A stretch of 64,000 nt of DNA from contig CATNNA010000003.1 in the NCBI GenBank assembly GCA_950106755.1, positions 434,001 to 498,000 on the forward strand, in the 5' to 3' direction. Positions 51,933-64,000 of the stretch are shown piece after piece. Numbering within the stretch: the stretch's first letter is position 1; the number at the start of each line of letters is the position of its first letter. A program made the translations under genes and the position numbers. The notes beneath the pieces were generated by a model. That model was not told the origin of the DNA. It made no database searches and saw only the letters and a program-made list of their open reading frames with translations. Source of the DNA: Climacium dendroides. Lineage: Eukaryota > Streptophyta > Bryopsida > Hypnales > Climaciaceae.

Positions 51933-54900
51933 ATAATTAGGATTCATGGAAAAACTTAATTTTAAGACAACCTTATTGCTTCCCCACACTTTTTCAATTG
52001 GAATGGGTTTAAAAAAAGCACTCTAAAAATCATGCTGTATTTAATAGAAACCAAACCAATAAATTATATCGGTTTGACGTGGAAGCATGTCCAAAAACGT
52101 AACACACAAGTTGCAATTGTTCAAAATAATTAGGATTCATGGAAAAACTTAATTTTAAGACAACCTTATTGCTTCCCCACACTTTTTCAATTGGAATGGG
52201 TTTAAAAAAAGCACTCTAAAAATCATGCTGTATTTAACAGAAATCAAACCAATAAATTATGTCGGTTTGACGTGGAAGCATGTTCGAAAACATAATTTAC
52301 AAGTTGCATATTTTCAAAATAATTAGGATTCATGGAAAAACTTAATTTTAAGACAACCTTATTGCTTCCCCACACTTTTTCAATTGGAATGGGTTTAAAA
52401 AAAGCACTCTAAAAATCATGCTGTATTTAACAGAAATCAAACCAATAAATTATGTCGGTTTGACGTGGAAGCATGTTCGAAAACATAATTTACAAGTTGC
52501 ATATTTTCAAAATAATTAGGATTCATGGAAAAACTTAATTTTAAGACAACCTTATTGCTTCCCCACACTTTTTCAATTGGAATGGGTTTAAAAAAAGCAC
52601 TCTAAAAATCATGCTGTATTTAATAGAAACCAAACCAATAAATTATATCGGTTTGACGTGGAAGCATGTCCAAAAACGTAACACACAAGTTGCAATTGTT
52701 CAAAATAATTAGGATTCATGGAAAAACTTAATTTTAAGACAACCTTATTGCTTCCCCACACTTTTTCAATTGGAATGGGTTTAAAAAAAGCACTCTAAAA
52801 ATCATGCTGTATTTAATAGAAACCAAACCAATAAATTATATCGGTTTGACGTGGAAGCATGTCCAAAAACGTAACACACAAGTTGCAATTGTTCAAAATA
52901 ATTAGGATTCATGGAAAAACTTAATTTTAAGACAACCTTATTGCTTCCCCACACTTTTTCAATTGGAATGGGTTTAAAAAAAGCACTCTAAAAATCATGC
53001 TGTATTTAATAGAAACCAAACCAATAAATTATATCGGTTTGACGTGGAAGCATGTCCAAAAACGTAACACACAAGTTGCAATTGTTCAAAATAATTAGGA
53101 TTCATGGAAAAACTTAATTTTAAGACAACCTTATTGCTTCCCCACACTTTTTCAATTGGAATGGGTTTAAAAAAAGCACTCTAAAAATCATGCTGTATTT
53201 AATAGAAACCAAACCAATAAATTATGTGGCTTTGACGTGGAAGCATGTTCGAAAACATAATTTACAAGTTGCATATTTTGAAAATAATTAGGATTCATGG
53301 AAAAACTTAATTTTAAGACAACCTTATTGCTTCCCCACACTTTTTCAATTGGAATGGGTTTAAAAAAAGCACTCTAAAAATCATGCTGTATTTAATAGAA
53401 ACCAAACCAATAAATTATATCGGTTTGACGTGCAAGCATGTCCAAAAACGTAACACAAAAGTTGCAATTGTTCAAAATAATTAGGATTCATGGAAAAACT
53501 TAATTTTAAGACAACCTTATTGCTTCCCCACACTTTTTCAATTGGAATGGGTTTAAAAAAAGCACTCTAAAAATCATGCTGTATTTAATAGAAACCAAAC
53601 CAATAAATTATATCGGTTTGACGTGGAAGCATGTCCAAAAACGTAACACACAAGTTGCAATTGTTCAAAATAATTAGGATTCATGGAAAAACTTAATTTT
53701 AAGACAACCTTATTGCTTCCCCACACTTTTTCAATTGGAATGGGTTTAAAAAAAGCACTCTAAAAATCATGCTGTATTTAATAGAAACCAAACCAATAAA
53801 TTATATCGGTTTGACGTGGAAGCATGTCCAAAAACGTAACACACAAGTTGCAATTGTTCAAAATAATTAGGATTCATGGAAAAACTTAATTTTAAGACAA
53901 CCTTATTGCTTCCCCACACTTTTTCAATTGGAATGGGTTTAAAAAAAGCACTCTAAAAATCATGCTGTATTTAATAGAAACCAAACCAATAAATTATATC
54001 GGTTTGACGTGGAAGCATGTCCAAAAACGTAACACACAAGTTGCAATTGTTCAAAATAATTAGGATTCATGGAAAAACTTAATTTTAAGACAACCTTATT
54101 GCTTCCCCACACTTTTTCAATTGGAATGGGTTTAAAAAAAGCACTCTAAAAATCATGCTGTATTTAATAGAAACCAAACCAATAAATTATGTGGCTTTGA
54201 CGTGGAAGCATGTTCGAAAACATAATTTACAAGTTGCATATTTTGAAAATAATTAGGATTCATGGAAAAACTTAATTTTAAGACAACCTTATTGCTTCCC
54301 CACACTTTTTCAATTGGAATGGGTTTAAAAAAAGCACTCTAAAAATCATGCTGTATTTAATAGAAACCAAACCAATAAATTATATCGGTTTGACGTGCAA
54401 GCATGTCCAAAAACGTAACACACAAGTTGCAATTGTTCAAAATAATTAGGATTCATGGAAAAACTTAATTTTAAGACAACCTTATTGCTTCCCCACACTT
54501 TTTCAATTGGAATGGGTTTAAAAAAAGCACTCTAAAAATCATGCTGTATTTAATAGAAACCAAACCAATAAATTATATCGGTTTGACGTGGAAGCATGTC
54601 CAAAAACGTAACACACAAGTTGCAATTGTTCAAAATAATTAGGATTCATGGAAAAACTTAATTTTAAGACAACCTTATTGCTTCCCCACACTTTTTCAAT
54701 TGGAATGGGTTTAAAAAAAGCACTCTAAAAATCATGCTGTATTTAATAGAAACCAAACCAATAAATTATATCGGTTTGACGTGGAAGCATGTCCAAAAAC
54801 GTAACACACAAGTTGCAATTGTTCAAAATAATTAGGATTCATGGAAAAACTTAATTTTAAGACAACCTTATTGCTTCCCCACACTTTTTCAATTGGAATG

Positions 54901-55792
54901 GGTTTAAAAAAAGCACTCTAAAAATCATGCTGTATTTAACAGAAATCAAACCAATAAATTATGTCGGTTTGACGTGGAAGCATGTTCGAAAACATAATTT
55001 ACAAGTTGCATATTTTCAAAATAATTAGGATTCATGGAAAAACTTAATTTTAAGACAACCTTATTGCTTCCCCACACTTTTTCAATTGGAATGGGTTTAA
55101 AAAAAGCACTCTAAAAATCATGCTGTATTTAACAGAAATCAAACCAATAAATTATGTCGGTTTGACGTGGAAGCATGTTCGAAAACATAATTTACAAGTT
55201 GCATATTTTCAAAATAATTAGGATTCATGGAAAAACTTAATTTTAAGACAACCTTATTGCTTCCCCACACTTTTTCAATTGGAATGGGTTTAAAAAAAGC
55301 ACTCTAAAAATCATGCTGTATTTAATAGAAACCAAACCAATAAATTATATCGGTTTGACGTGGAAGCATGTCCAAAAACGTAACACACAAGTTGCAATTG
55401 TTCAAAATAATTAGGATTCATGGAAAAACTTAATTTTAAGACAACCTTATTGCTTCCCCACACTTTTTCAATTGGAATGGGTTTAAAAAAAGCACTCTAA
55501 AAATCATGCTGTATTTAATAGAAACCAAACCAATAAATTATATCGGTTTGACGTGGAAGCATGTCCAAAAACGTAACACACAAGTTGCAATTGTTCAAAA
55601 TAATTAGGATTCATGGAAAAACTTAATTTTAAGACAACCTTATTGCTTCCCCACACTTTTTCAATTGGAATGGGTTTAAAAAAAGCACTCTAAAAATCAT
55701 GCTGTATTTAATAGAAACCAAACCAATAAATTATATCGGTTTGACGTGGAAGCATGTCCAAAAACGTAACACACAAGTTGCAATTGTTCAAA
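51354..55792 (+). repeat. 9-, 5- and 9-monomer units opening with W then A('gtgcaagc')
   Basis: Units 51354-53090 (9): W, A(gtgc, 'ggatttatgg'), A, A, D, D, A, A, A. 53091-54055 (5): W('ttttga'), A(gtgc, 'acacaaaag'), A, A, A. 54056-55792 (9): W('ttttga'), A(gtgc), A, A, D, D, A, A, A. The 5-mer is the 9-mer without D, D and two A. The 'ttttgaaaat' ending is shared with the monomers at 47880 and 55793, tying this region to the flanking 4-kb blocks. Confidence 0.88.
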
Positions 55793-58700
55793 ATAATTAG
55801 GATTCATGGAAAAACTTAATTTTAAGACAACCTTATTGCTTCCCCACACTTTTTCAATTGGAATGGGTTTAAAAAAAGCACTCTAAAAATCATGCTGTAT
55901 TTAATAGAAACCAAACCAATAAATTATGTCGCTTTGACGTGGAAGCATGTTCGAAAACATAATTTACAAGTTGCATATTTTGAAAATAATTAGGATTCAT
56001 GGAAAAACTTAATTTTAAGACAACCTTATTGCTTCCCCACACTTTTTCAATTGGAATGGGTTTAAAAAAAGCACTCTAAAAATCATGCTGTATTTAATAG
56101 AAACCAAACCAATAAATTATATCGGTTTGACGTGGAAGCATGTCCAAAAACGTAACACACTAGTTGCAAATGTTCAAAATAATTAGGATTCATAGAAAAA
56201 CTTAATTTTAAGACATCCCTATTGCTTCCCCACACTTTTTCAATTGGAATGGGTTTAAAAAAAGCACTCTAAAAATCATGCTGTATTTAACAGAAATCAA
56301 ACCAATAAATTATGTCGGTTTGACGTGGAAGCATGTTCGAAAACATAATTTACAAGTTGCATATTTTCAAAATAATTAGGATTCATGGAAAAACTTAATT
56401 TTAAGACAACCTTATTGCTTCCCCACACTTTTTCAATTGGAATGGGTTTAAAAAAAGCACTCTAAAAATCATGCTGTATTTAACAGAAATCAAACCAATA
56501 AATTATGTCGGTTTGACGTGGAAGCATGTTCGAAAACATAATTTACAAGTTGCATATTTTCAAAATAATTAGGATTCATGGAAAAACTTAATTTTAAGAC
56601 AACCTTATTGCTTCCCCACACTTTTTCAATTGGAATGGGTTTAAAAAAAGCACTCTAAAAATCATGCTGTATTTAACAGAAATCAAACCAATAAATTATG
56701 TCGGTTTGACGTGGAAGCATGTTCGAAAACATAATTTACAAGTTGCATATTTTCAAAATAATTAGGATTCATGGAAAAACTTAATTTTAAGACAACCTTA
56801 TTGCTTCCCCACATTTTTTCAATTGGAATGGGTTTAAAAAAAGCACTCTAAAAATCATGCTGTATTTAACAGAAATCAAACCAATAAATTATGTCGGTTT
56901 GACGTGGAAGCATGTTCGAAAACATAATTTACAAGTTGCATATTTTCAAAATAATTAGGATTCATAGAAAAACTTAATTTTAAGACATCCCTATTGCTTC
57001 CCCACACTTTTTCAATTGGAATGGGTTTAAAAAAAGCACTCTAAAAATCATGCTGTATTTAACAGAAATCAAACCAATAAATTATGTCGGTTTGACGTGG
57101 AAGCATGTTCGAAAACATAATTTACAAGTTGCATATTTTCAAAATAATTAGGATTCATGGAAAAACTTAATTTTAAGACAACCTTATTGCTTCCCCACAC
57201 TTTTTCAATTGGAATGGGTTTAAAAAAAGCACTCTAAAAATCATGCTGTATTTAATAGAAACCAAACCAATAAATTATATCGGTTTGACGTGGAAGCATG
57301 TCCAAAAACGTAACACACAAGTTGCAATTGTTCAAAATAATTAGGATTCATGGAAAAACTTAATTTTAAGACAACCTTATTGCTTCCCCACACTTTTTCA
57401 ATTGGAATGGGTTTAAAAAAAGCACTCTAAAAATCATGCTGTATTTAATAGAAACCAAACCAATAAATTATATCGGTTTGACGTGGAAGCATGTCCAAAA
57501 ACGTAACACACTAGTTGCAAATGTTCAAAATAATGAGGATTCATAGAAAAACTTAATTTTAAGACATCCCTATTGCTTCCCCACACTTTTTCAATTGGAA
57601 TGGGTTTAAAAAAAGCACTCTAAAAATCATGCTGTATTTAACAGAAATCAAACCAATAAATTATGTCGGTTTGACGTGGAAGCATGTTCGAAAACATAAT
57701 TTACAAGTTGCATATTTTCAAAATAATTAGGATTCATGGAAAAACTTAATTTTAAGACAACCTTATTGCTTCCCCACACTTTTTCAATTGGAATGGGTTT
57801 AAAAAAAGCACTCTAAAAATCATGCTGTATTTAACAGAAATCAAACCAATAAATTATGTCGGTTTGACGTGGAAGCATGTTCGAAAACATAATTTACAAG
57901 TTGCATATTTTCAAAATAATTAGGATTCATGGAAAAACTTAATTTTAAGACAACCTTATTGCTTCCCCACACTTTTTCAATTGGAATGGGTTTAAAAAAA
58001 GCACTCTAAAAATCATGCTGTATTTAACAGAAATCAAACCAATAAATTATGTCGGTTTGACGTGGAAGCATGTTCGAAAACATAATTTACAAGTTGCATA
58101 TTTTCAAAATAATTAGGATTCATGGAAAAACTTAATTTTAAGACAACCTTATTGCTTCCCGACATTTTTTCAATTGGAATGGGTTTAAAAAAAGCACTCT
58201 AAAAATCATGCTGTATTTAACAGAAATCAAACCAATAAATTATGTCGGTTTGACGTGGAAGCATGTTCGAAAACATAATTTACAAGTTGCATATTTTCAA
58301 AATAATTAGGATTCATGGAAAAACTTAATTTTAAGACAACCTTATTGCTTCCCCACACTTTTTCAATTGGAATGGGTTTAAAAAAAGCACTCTAAAAATC
58401 ATGCTGTATTTAATAGAAACCAAACCAATAAATTATATCGGTTTGACGTGGAAGCATGTCCAAAAACGTAACACACAAGTTGCAATTGTTCAAAATAATT
58501 AGGATTCATGGAAAAACTTAATTTTAAGACAACCTTATTGCTTCCCCACACTTTTTCAATTGGAATGGGTTTAAAAAAAGCACTCTAAAAATCATGCTGT
58601 ATTTAATAGAAACCAAACCAATAAATTATATCGGTTTGACGTGGAAGCATGTCCAAAAACGTAACACACAAGTTGCAATTGTTCAAAATAATTAGGATTC

Positions 58701-59845
58701 ATGGAAAAACTTAATTTTAAGACAACCTTATTGCTTCCCCACACTTTTTCAATTGGAATGGGTTTAAAAAAAGCACTCTAAAAATCATGCTATATTTAAT
58801 AGAAACCAAACCAATAAATTATATCGGTTTGACGTGGAAGCATGTCCAAAAACGTAACACACAAGTTGCAATTGTTCAAAATAACTAGGATTCATGGAAA
58901 AACTTAATTTTAAGACAACCTTATTGCTTCCCCACACTTTTTCAATTGGAATGGGTTTAAAAAAAGCACTCTAAAAATCATGCTGTATTTAATAGAAACC
59001 AAACCAATAAATTATATCGGTTTGACGTGGAAGCATGTCCAAAAACGTAACACACAAGTTGCAATTGTTCAAAATAATTAGGATTCATGGAAAAACTTAA
59101 TTTTAAGACAACCTTATTGCTTCCCCACACTTTTTCAATTGGAATGGGTTTAAAAAAAGCACTCTAAAAATCATGCTGTATTTAATAGAAACCAAACCAA
59201 TAAATTATATCGGTTTGACGTGGAAGCATGTCCAAAAACGTAACACACAAGTTGCAATTGTTCAAAATAATTAGGATTCATGGAAAAACTTAATTTTAAG
59301 ACAACCTTATTGCTTCCCCACACTTTTTCAATTGGAATGGGTTTAAAAAAAGCACTCTAAAAATCATGCTGTATTTAATAGAAACCAAACCAATAAATTA
59401 TGTGGCTTTGACGTGGAAGCATGTTCGAAAACATAATTTACAAGTTGCATATTTTCAAAATAATTAGGATTTATGGAAAAACTTAATTTTAAGACAACCT
59501 TATTGCTTCCCCACACTTTTTCAATTGGAATGGGTTTAAAAAAAGCACTCTAAAAATCATGCTGTATTTAATAGAAACCAAACCAATAAATTATATCGGT
59601 TTGACGTGCAAGCATGTCCAAAAACGTAACACACAAGTTGCAATTGTTCAAAATAATTAGGATTCATGGAAAAACTTAATTTTAAGACAACCTTATTGCT
59701 TCCCCACACTTTTTCAATTGGAATGGGTTTAAAAAAAGCACTCTAAAAATCATGCTGTATTTAATAGAAACCAAACCAATAAATTATATCGGTTTGACGT
59801 GGAAGCATGTCCAAAAACGTAACACACAAGTTGCAATTGTTCAAA
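55793..59845 (+). repeat. About 4.05-kb block, copy 2
   Basis: Same marker order as 47880-51932, displaced by exactly 7,913 bp (41 monomers). Differences I noticed: the first monomer has a T- and not a C-junction, the first 'catagaaa' monomer reads 'gtcgg' where copy 1 reads 'gtcgc', and the last 'cacatttttt' monomer (58109) has 'cccgaca'. Beyond 59845 the copies diverge, because copy 1 has one more A before the D pair. Confidence 0.92.
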
Positions 59846-61389
59846 ATAATTAGGATTCATGGAAAAACTTAATTTTAAGACAACCTTATTGCTTCCCCAC
59901 ACTTTTTCAATTGGAATGGGTTTAAAAAAAGCACTCTAAAAATCATGCTGTATTTAACAGAAATCAAACCAATAAATTATGTCGGTTTGACGTGGAAGCA
60001 TGTTCGAAAACATAATTTACAAGTTGCATATTTTCAAAATAATTAGGATTCATGGAAAAACTTAATTTTAAGACAACCTTATTGCTTCCCCACACTTTTT
60101 CAATTGGAATGGGTTTAAAAAAAGCACTCTAAAAATCATGCTGTATTTAACAGAAATCAAACCAATAAATTATGTCGGTTTGACGTGGAAGCATGTTCGA
60201 AAACATAATTTACAAGTTGCATATTTTCAAAATAATTAGGATTCATGGAAAAACTTAATTTTAAGACAACCTTATTGCTTCCCCACACTTTTTCAATTGG
60301 AATGGGTTTAAAAAAAGCACTCTAAAAATCATGCTGTATTTAATAGAAACCAAACCAATAAATTATATCGGTTTGACGTGGAAGCATGTCCAAAAACGTA
60401 ACACACAAGTTGCAATTGTTCAAAATAATTAGGATTCATGGAAAAACTTAATTTTAAGACAACCTTATTGCTTCCCCACACTTTTTCAATTGGAATGGGT
60501 TTAAAAAAAGCACTCTAAAAATCATGCTATATTTAATAGAAACCAAACCAATAAATTATATCGGTTTGACGTGGAAGCATGTCCAAAAACGTAACACACA
60601 AGTTGCAATTGTTCAAAATAACTAGGATTCATGGAAAAACTTAATTTTAAGACAACCTTATTGCTTCCCCACACTTTTTCAATTGGAATGGGTTTAAAAA
60701 AAGCACTCTAAAAATCATGCTGTATTTAATAGAAACCAAACCAATAAATTATATCGGTTTGACGTGGAAGCATGTCCAAAAACGTAACACACAAGTTGCA
60801 ATTGTTCAAAATAATTAGGATTCATGGAAAAACTTAATTTTAAGACAACCTTATTGCTTCCCCACACTTTTTCAATTGGAATGGGTTTAAAAAAAGCACT
60901 CTAAAAATCATGCTGTATTTAATAGAAACCAAACCAATAAATTATATCGGTTTGACGTGGAAGCATGTCCAAAAACGTAACACACAAGTTGCAATTGTTC
61001 AAAATAATTAGGATTCATGGAAAAACTTAATTTTAAGACAACCTTATTGCTTCCCCACACTTTTTCAATTGGAATGGGTTTAAAAAAAGCACTCTAAAAA
61101 TCATGCTGTATTTAATAGAAACCAAACCAATAAATTATGTGGCTTTGACGTGGAAGCATGTTCGAAAACATAATTTACAAGTTGCATATTTTCAAAATAA
61201 TTAGGATTTATGGAAAAACTTAATTTTAAGACAACCTTATTGCTTCCCCACACTTTTTCAATTGGAATGGGTTTAAAAAAAGCACTCTAAAAATCATGCT
61301 GTATTTAATAGAAACCAAACCAATAAATTATATCGGTTTGACGTGCAAGCATGTCCAAAAACGTAACACACAAGTTGCAAATGTTCAAA
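58495..61389 (+). repeat. 9-monomer unit repeated at 1,737 bp, 58495-60231 and start of next copy
   Basis: Order A, A(ctata), A(C-junction), A, W, A('ggatttatgg', 'gtgcaagc'), A, D, D from 58495. The first six types recur in the same order from 60232 to 61389. The second 'gtgcaagc' monomer (61197) differs by ending 'gcaaatgttc', which leads into the 3-monomer repeat that follows. The same 'ggatttatgg'/'gtgcaagc' monomer is seen again, cut by the window end, at 63899. Confidence 0.85.
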
Positions 61390-63705
61390 ATAATTAGGAT
61401 TCATAGAAAAACTTAATTTTAAGACATCCCTATTGCTTCCCCACACTTTTTCAATTGGAATGGGTTTAAAAAAAGCATTCTAAAAATCATGCTGTATTTA
61501 ACAGAAATCAAACCAATAAATTATGTCGGTTTGACGTGGAAGCATGTTCGAAAACATAATTTACAAGTTGCATATTTTCAAAATAATTAGGATTCATGGA
61601 AAAACTTAACTTTAAGGCAACCTTATTGCTTCCCCACACTTTTTCAATTGGAATGGGTTTAAAAAGAACTCTGTAAAAATCATGCTCTATTTAATAGAAA
61701 CCAAACCAATAAATTATATCGGTTTGACGTGGAAGCATGTCCAAAAACGTAACACACAAGTTGCAAATGTTCAAAATAATTAGGATTCATGGAAAAACTT
61801 AATTTTAAAACAACCTTATTGCTTCCCCACACTTTTTCAATTGGAATGGGTTTAAAAAAAGCACTCTAAAAATCATGCTGTATTTAATAGAAACCAAACC
61901 AATAAATTATATCGGTTTGACGTGGAAGCATGTCCAAAAACGTAACACACAAGTTGCAAATGTTCAAAATAATTAGGATTCATAGAAAAACTTAATTTTA
62001 AGACATCCCTATTGCTTCCCCACACTTTTTCAATTGGAATGGGTTTAAAAAAAGCATTCTAAAAATCATGCTGTATTTAACAGAAATCAAACCAATAAAT
62101 TATGTCGGTTTGACGTGGAAGCATGTTCGAAAACATAATTTACAAGTTGCATATTTTCAAAATAATTAGGATTCATGGAAAAACTTAATTTTAAGGCAAC
62201 CTTATTGCTTCCCCACACTTTTTCAATTGGAATGGGTTTAAAAAGAACTCTGTAAAAATCATGCTCTATTTAATAGAAACCAAACCAATAAATTATATCG
62301 GTTTGACGTGGAAGCATGTCCAAAAACGTAACACACAAGTTGCAAATGTTCAAAATAATTAGGATTCATGGAAAAACTTAATTTTAAAACAACCTTATTG
62401 CTTCCCCACACTTTTTCAATTGGAATGGGTTTAAAAAAAGCACTCTAAAAATCATGCTGTATTTAATAGAAACCAAACCAATAAATTATATCGGTTTGAC
62501 GTGGAAGCATGTCCAAAAACGTAACACACAAGTTGCAAATGTTCAAAATAATTAGGATTCATAGAAAAACTTAATTTTAAGACATCCCTATTGCTTCCCC
62601 ACACTTTTTCAATTGGAATGGGTTTAAAAAAAGCATTCTAAAAATCATGCTGTATTTAACAGAAATCAAACCAATAAATTATGTCGGTTTGACGTGGAAG
62701 CATGTTCGAAAACATAATTTACAAGTTGCATATTTTCAAAATAATTAGGATTCATGGAAAAACTTAATTTTAAGGCAACCTTATTGCTTCCCCACACTTT
62801 TTCAATTGGAATGGGTTTAAAAAGAACTCTGTAAAAATCATGCTCTATTTAATAGAAACCAAACCAATAAATTATATCGGTTTGACGTGGAAGCATGTCC
62901 AAAAACGTAACACACAAGTTGCAAATGTTCAAAATAATTAGGATTCATGGAAAAACTTAATTTTAAAACAACCTTATTGCTTCCCCACACTTTTTCAATT
63001 GGAATGGGTTTAAAAAAAGCACTCTAAAAATCATGCTGTATTTAATAGAAACCAAACCAATAAATTATATCGGTTTGACGTGGAAGCATGTCCAAAAACG
63101 TAACACACAAGTTGCAAATGTTCAAAATAATTAGGATTCATAGAAAAACTTAATTTTAAGACATCCCTATTGCTTCCCCACACTTTTTCAATTGGAATGG
63201 GTTTAAAAAAAGCATTCTAAAAATCATGCTGTATTTAACAGAAATCAAACCAATAAATTATGTCGGTTTGACGTGGAAGCATGTTCGAAAACATAATTTA
63301 CAAGTTGCATATTTTCAAAATAATTAGGATTCATGGAAAAACTTAATTTTAAGGCAACCTTATTGCTTCCCCACACTTTTTCAATTGGAATGGGTTTAAA
63401 AAGAACTCTGTAAAAATCATGCTCTATTTAATAGAAACCAAACCAATAAATTATATCGGTTTGACGTGGAAGCATGTCCAAAAACGTAACACACAAGTTG
63501 CAAATGTTCAAAATAATTAGGATTCATGGAAAAACTTAATTTTAAGACAACCTTATTGCTTCCCCACACTTTTTCAATTGGAATGGGTTTAAAAAAAGCA
63601 CTCTAAAAATCATGCTGTATTTAATAGAAACCAAACCAATAAATTATATCGGTTTGACGTGGAAGCATGTCCAAAAACGTAACACACAAGTTGCAATTGT
63701 TCAAA
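61390..63705 (+). repeat. 3-monomer higher-order repeat, four copies of 579 bp
   Basis: Unit: D with 'catagaaa', 'acatccc' and 'gcattc'; A with 'aaggcaacc', 'aaaaagaactctg' and 'catgctcta'; A with 'aaaacaacc' and 'gcaaatg'. Copies start at 61390, 61969, 62548 and 63127. The first copy has one private change ('aactttaagg' at about 61610). In the last, the third monomer reads ordinary 'aagacaacc' and 'gcaattg', marking the exit from the block. These variants occur nowhere else in the window, and the unit is the shortest and most regular here. Confidence 0.95.
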
Positions 63706-63898
63706 ATAATTAGGATTCATGGAAAAACTTAATTTTAAGACAACCTTATTGCTTCCCCACACTTTTTCAATTGGAATGGGTTTAAAAAAAGCACTCTAAA
63801 AATCATGCTGTATTTAATAGAAACCAAACCAATAAATTATGTGGCTTTGACGTGGAAGCATGTTCGAAAACATAATTTACAAGTTGCATATTTTCAAA

Positions 63899-64000
63899 AT
63901 AATTAGGATTTATGGAAAAACTTAATTTTAAGACAACCTTATTGCTTCCCCACACTTTTTCAATTGGAATGGGTTTAAAAAAAGCACTCTAAAAATCATG
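63899..64000 (+). repeat. Partial monomer cut by the window end
   Basis: First 102 bases of a monomer carrying 'ggatttatgg', the head variant otherwise linked to 'gtgcaagc' A copies at 51547, 59460 and 61197. It follows a W monomer, as do all those copies, so the unit pattern evidently continues beyond the window. Confidence 0.9.

Larger units (their letters stand above)
1..64000. repeat. 193-bp tandem satellite array, about 331.5 copies
   Basis: The sequence repeats every 193 bases from the first base to the last. The 'ataattaggattcatgg' start recurs at 1, 194, 387, 580 and so on up to 63899. All copies have the same orientation, and there is no spacer, inversion, transposon or unique sequence. 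Indels are rare: one 192-bp, two 194-bp and seven 195-bp monomers account for the total length exactly. The first monomer is 31% G+C. Family consensus sequences differ at about 11-12 of 193 positions (about 94% identity), while higher-order copies look nearly identical. This is the structure of a homogenised eukaryotic satellite, probably centromeric or pericentromeric heterochromatin; location is inference, because neither array edge is in the window. Species not recognised. Confidence 0.98.

Noticed and set aside
1..64000. CRISPR array
   Set aside because: The repeats are 193 bp with no unique spacers between them and no cas genes; the entire period is conserved.
1..64000. Known centromere satellites (primate alpha satellite, Arabidopsis 178-180 bp repeat)
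   Set aside because: The period is 193 and the sequence does not resemble what I know of either. I cannot name the family without a database search.
1..64000. Ribosomal DNA spacer subrepeats, or tRNA or 5S gene clusters
   Set aside because: No rRNA or tRNA box motifs or conserved RNA sequence appear in the monomer, and the repeat fills the whole window without any transcribed unit.

Overview
The whole window is one uninterrupted satellite DNA array. A monomer of 193 bp (about 31% G+C, counted on the first copy) is repeated head to tail in one orientation from base 1 to base 64000. Walking the repeats by eye gives 331 complete monomers plus a 102-base piece of the next one, which begins at 63899. 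The length balance closes exactly: 321 monomers of 193 bp, one of 192, two of 194 and seven of 195 sum to 63898. I found no protein-coding gene, RNA gene, transposon, inverted segment or unique spacer. An array this long and this regular is typical of eukaryotic constitutive heterochromatin, most often centromeric or pericentromeric, in a long-read assembly. I do not recognise the monomer and cannot name the species or even the kingdom. It is not the primate alpha satellite (171 bp) or the Arabidopsis 178-180 bp centromere repeat.

Monomers fall into a few families differing at about 11-12 positions. Most differences lie in the last third of the repeat. Family A carries 'attatatcgg' with the tail 'tccaaaaacgtaacacac...gcaattg'. 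Families B ('gtcgc'), W ('gtggc') and D ('gtcgg') carry the tail 'ttcgaaaacataatttac...gcatatt'. D copies usually also have 'aacagaaatc' in place of 'aatagaaacc'. Mosaic monomers joining an A half to a B half show that exchange happens inside the repeat unit.

Layout. (1) 1-25097: A, B and W monomers only, with marker monomers recurring at irregular multiples of 193. (2) 25098-36683: the 'aacag', 'gtcgg', 'actcc' and G-junction variants appear, ending in a 9/8/8/9-monomer higher-order repeat at 30122-36683. (3) 36684-48072: a 17-monomer (3,282 bp) unit present twice, then 8- and 9-monomer units. (4) 47880-61389: a roughly 4 kb block present twice at an offset of exactly 7,913 bp (41 monomers), separated by 9/5/9-monomer units. 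(5) 61390-63705: a compact 3-monomer (579 bp) repeat in four copies with its own private variants.

Sequence elements worth attention are a degenerate CENP-B-box-like motif in essentially every monomer, whose two CpGs both read as deaminated; two short inverted repeats divided between families A and B/W; and a TGACGTGG site in nearly every copy. There is no sign of an undescribed multi-gene system. What is interesting is the organisation and turnover of the satellite itself.
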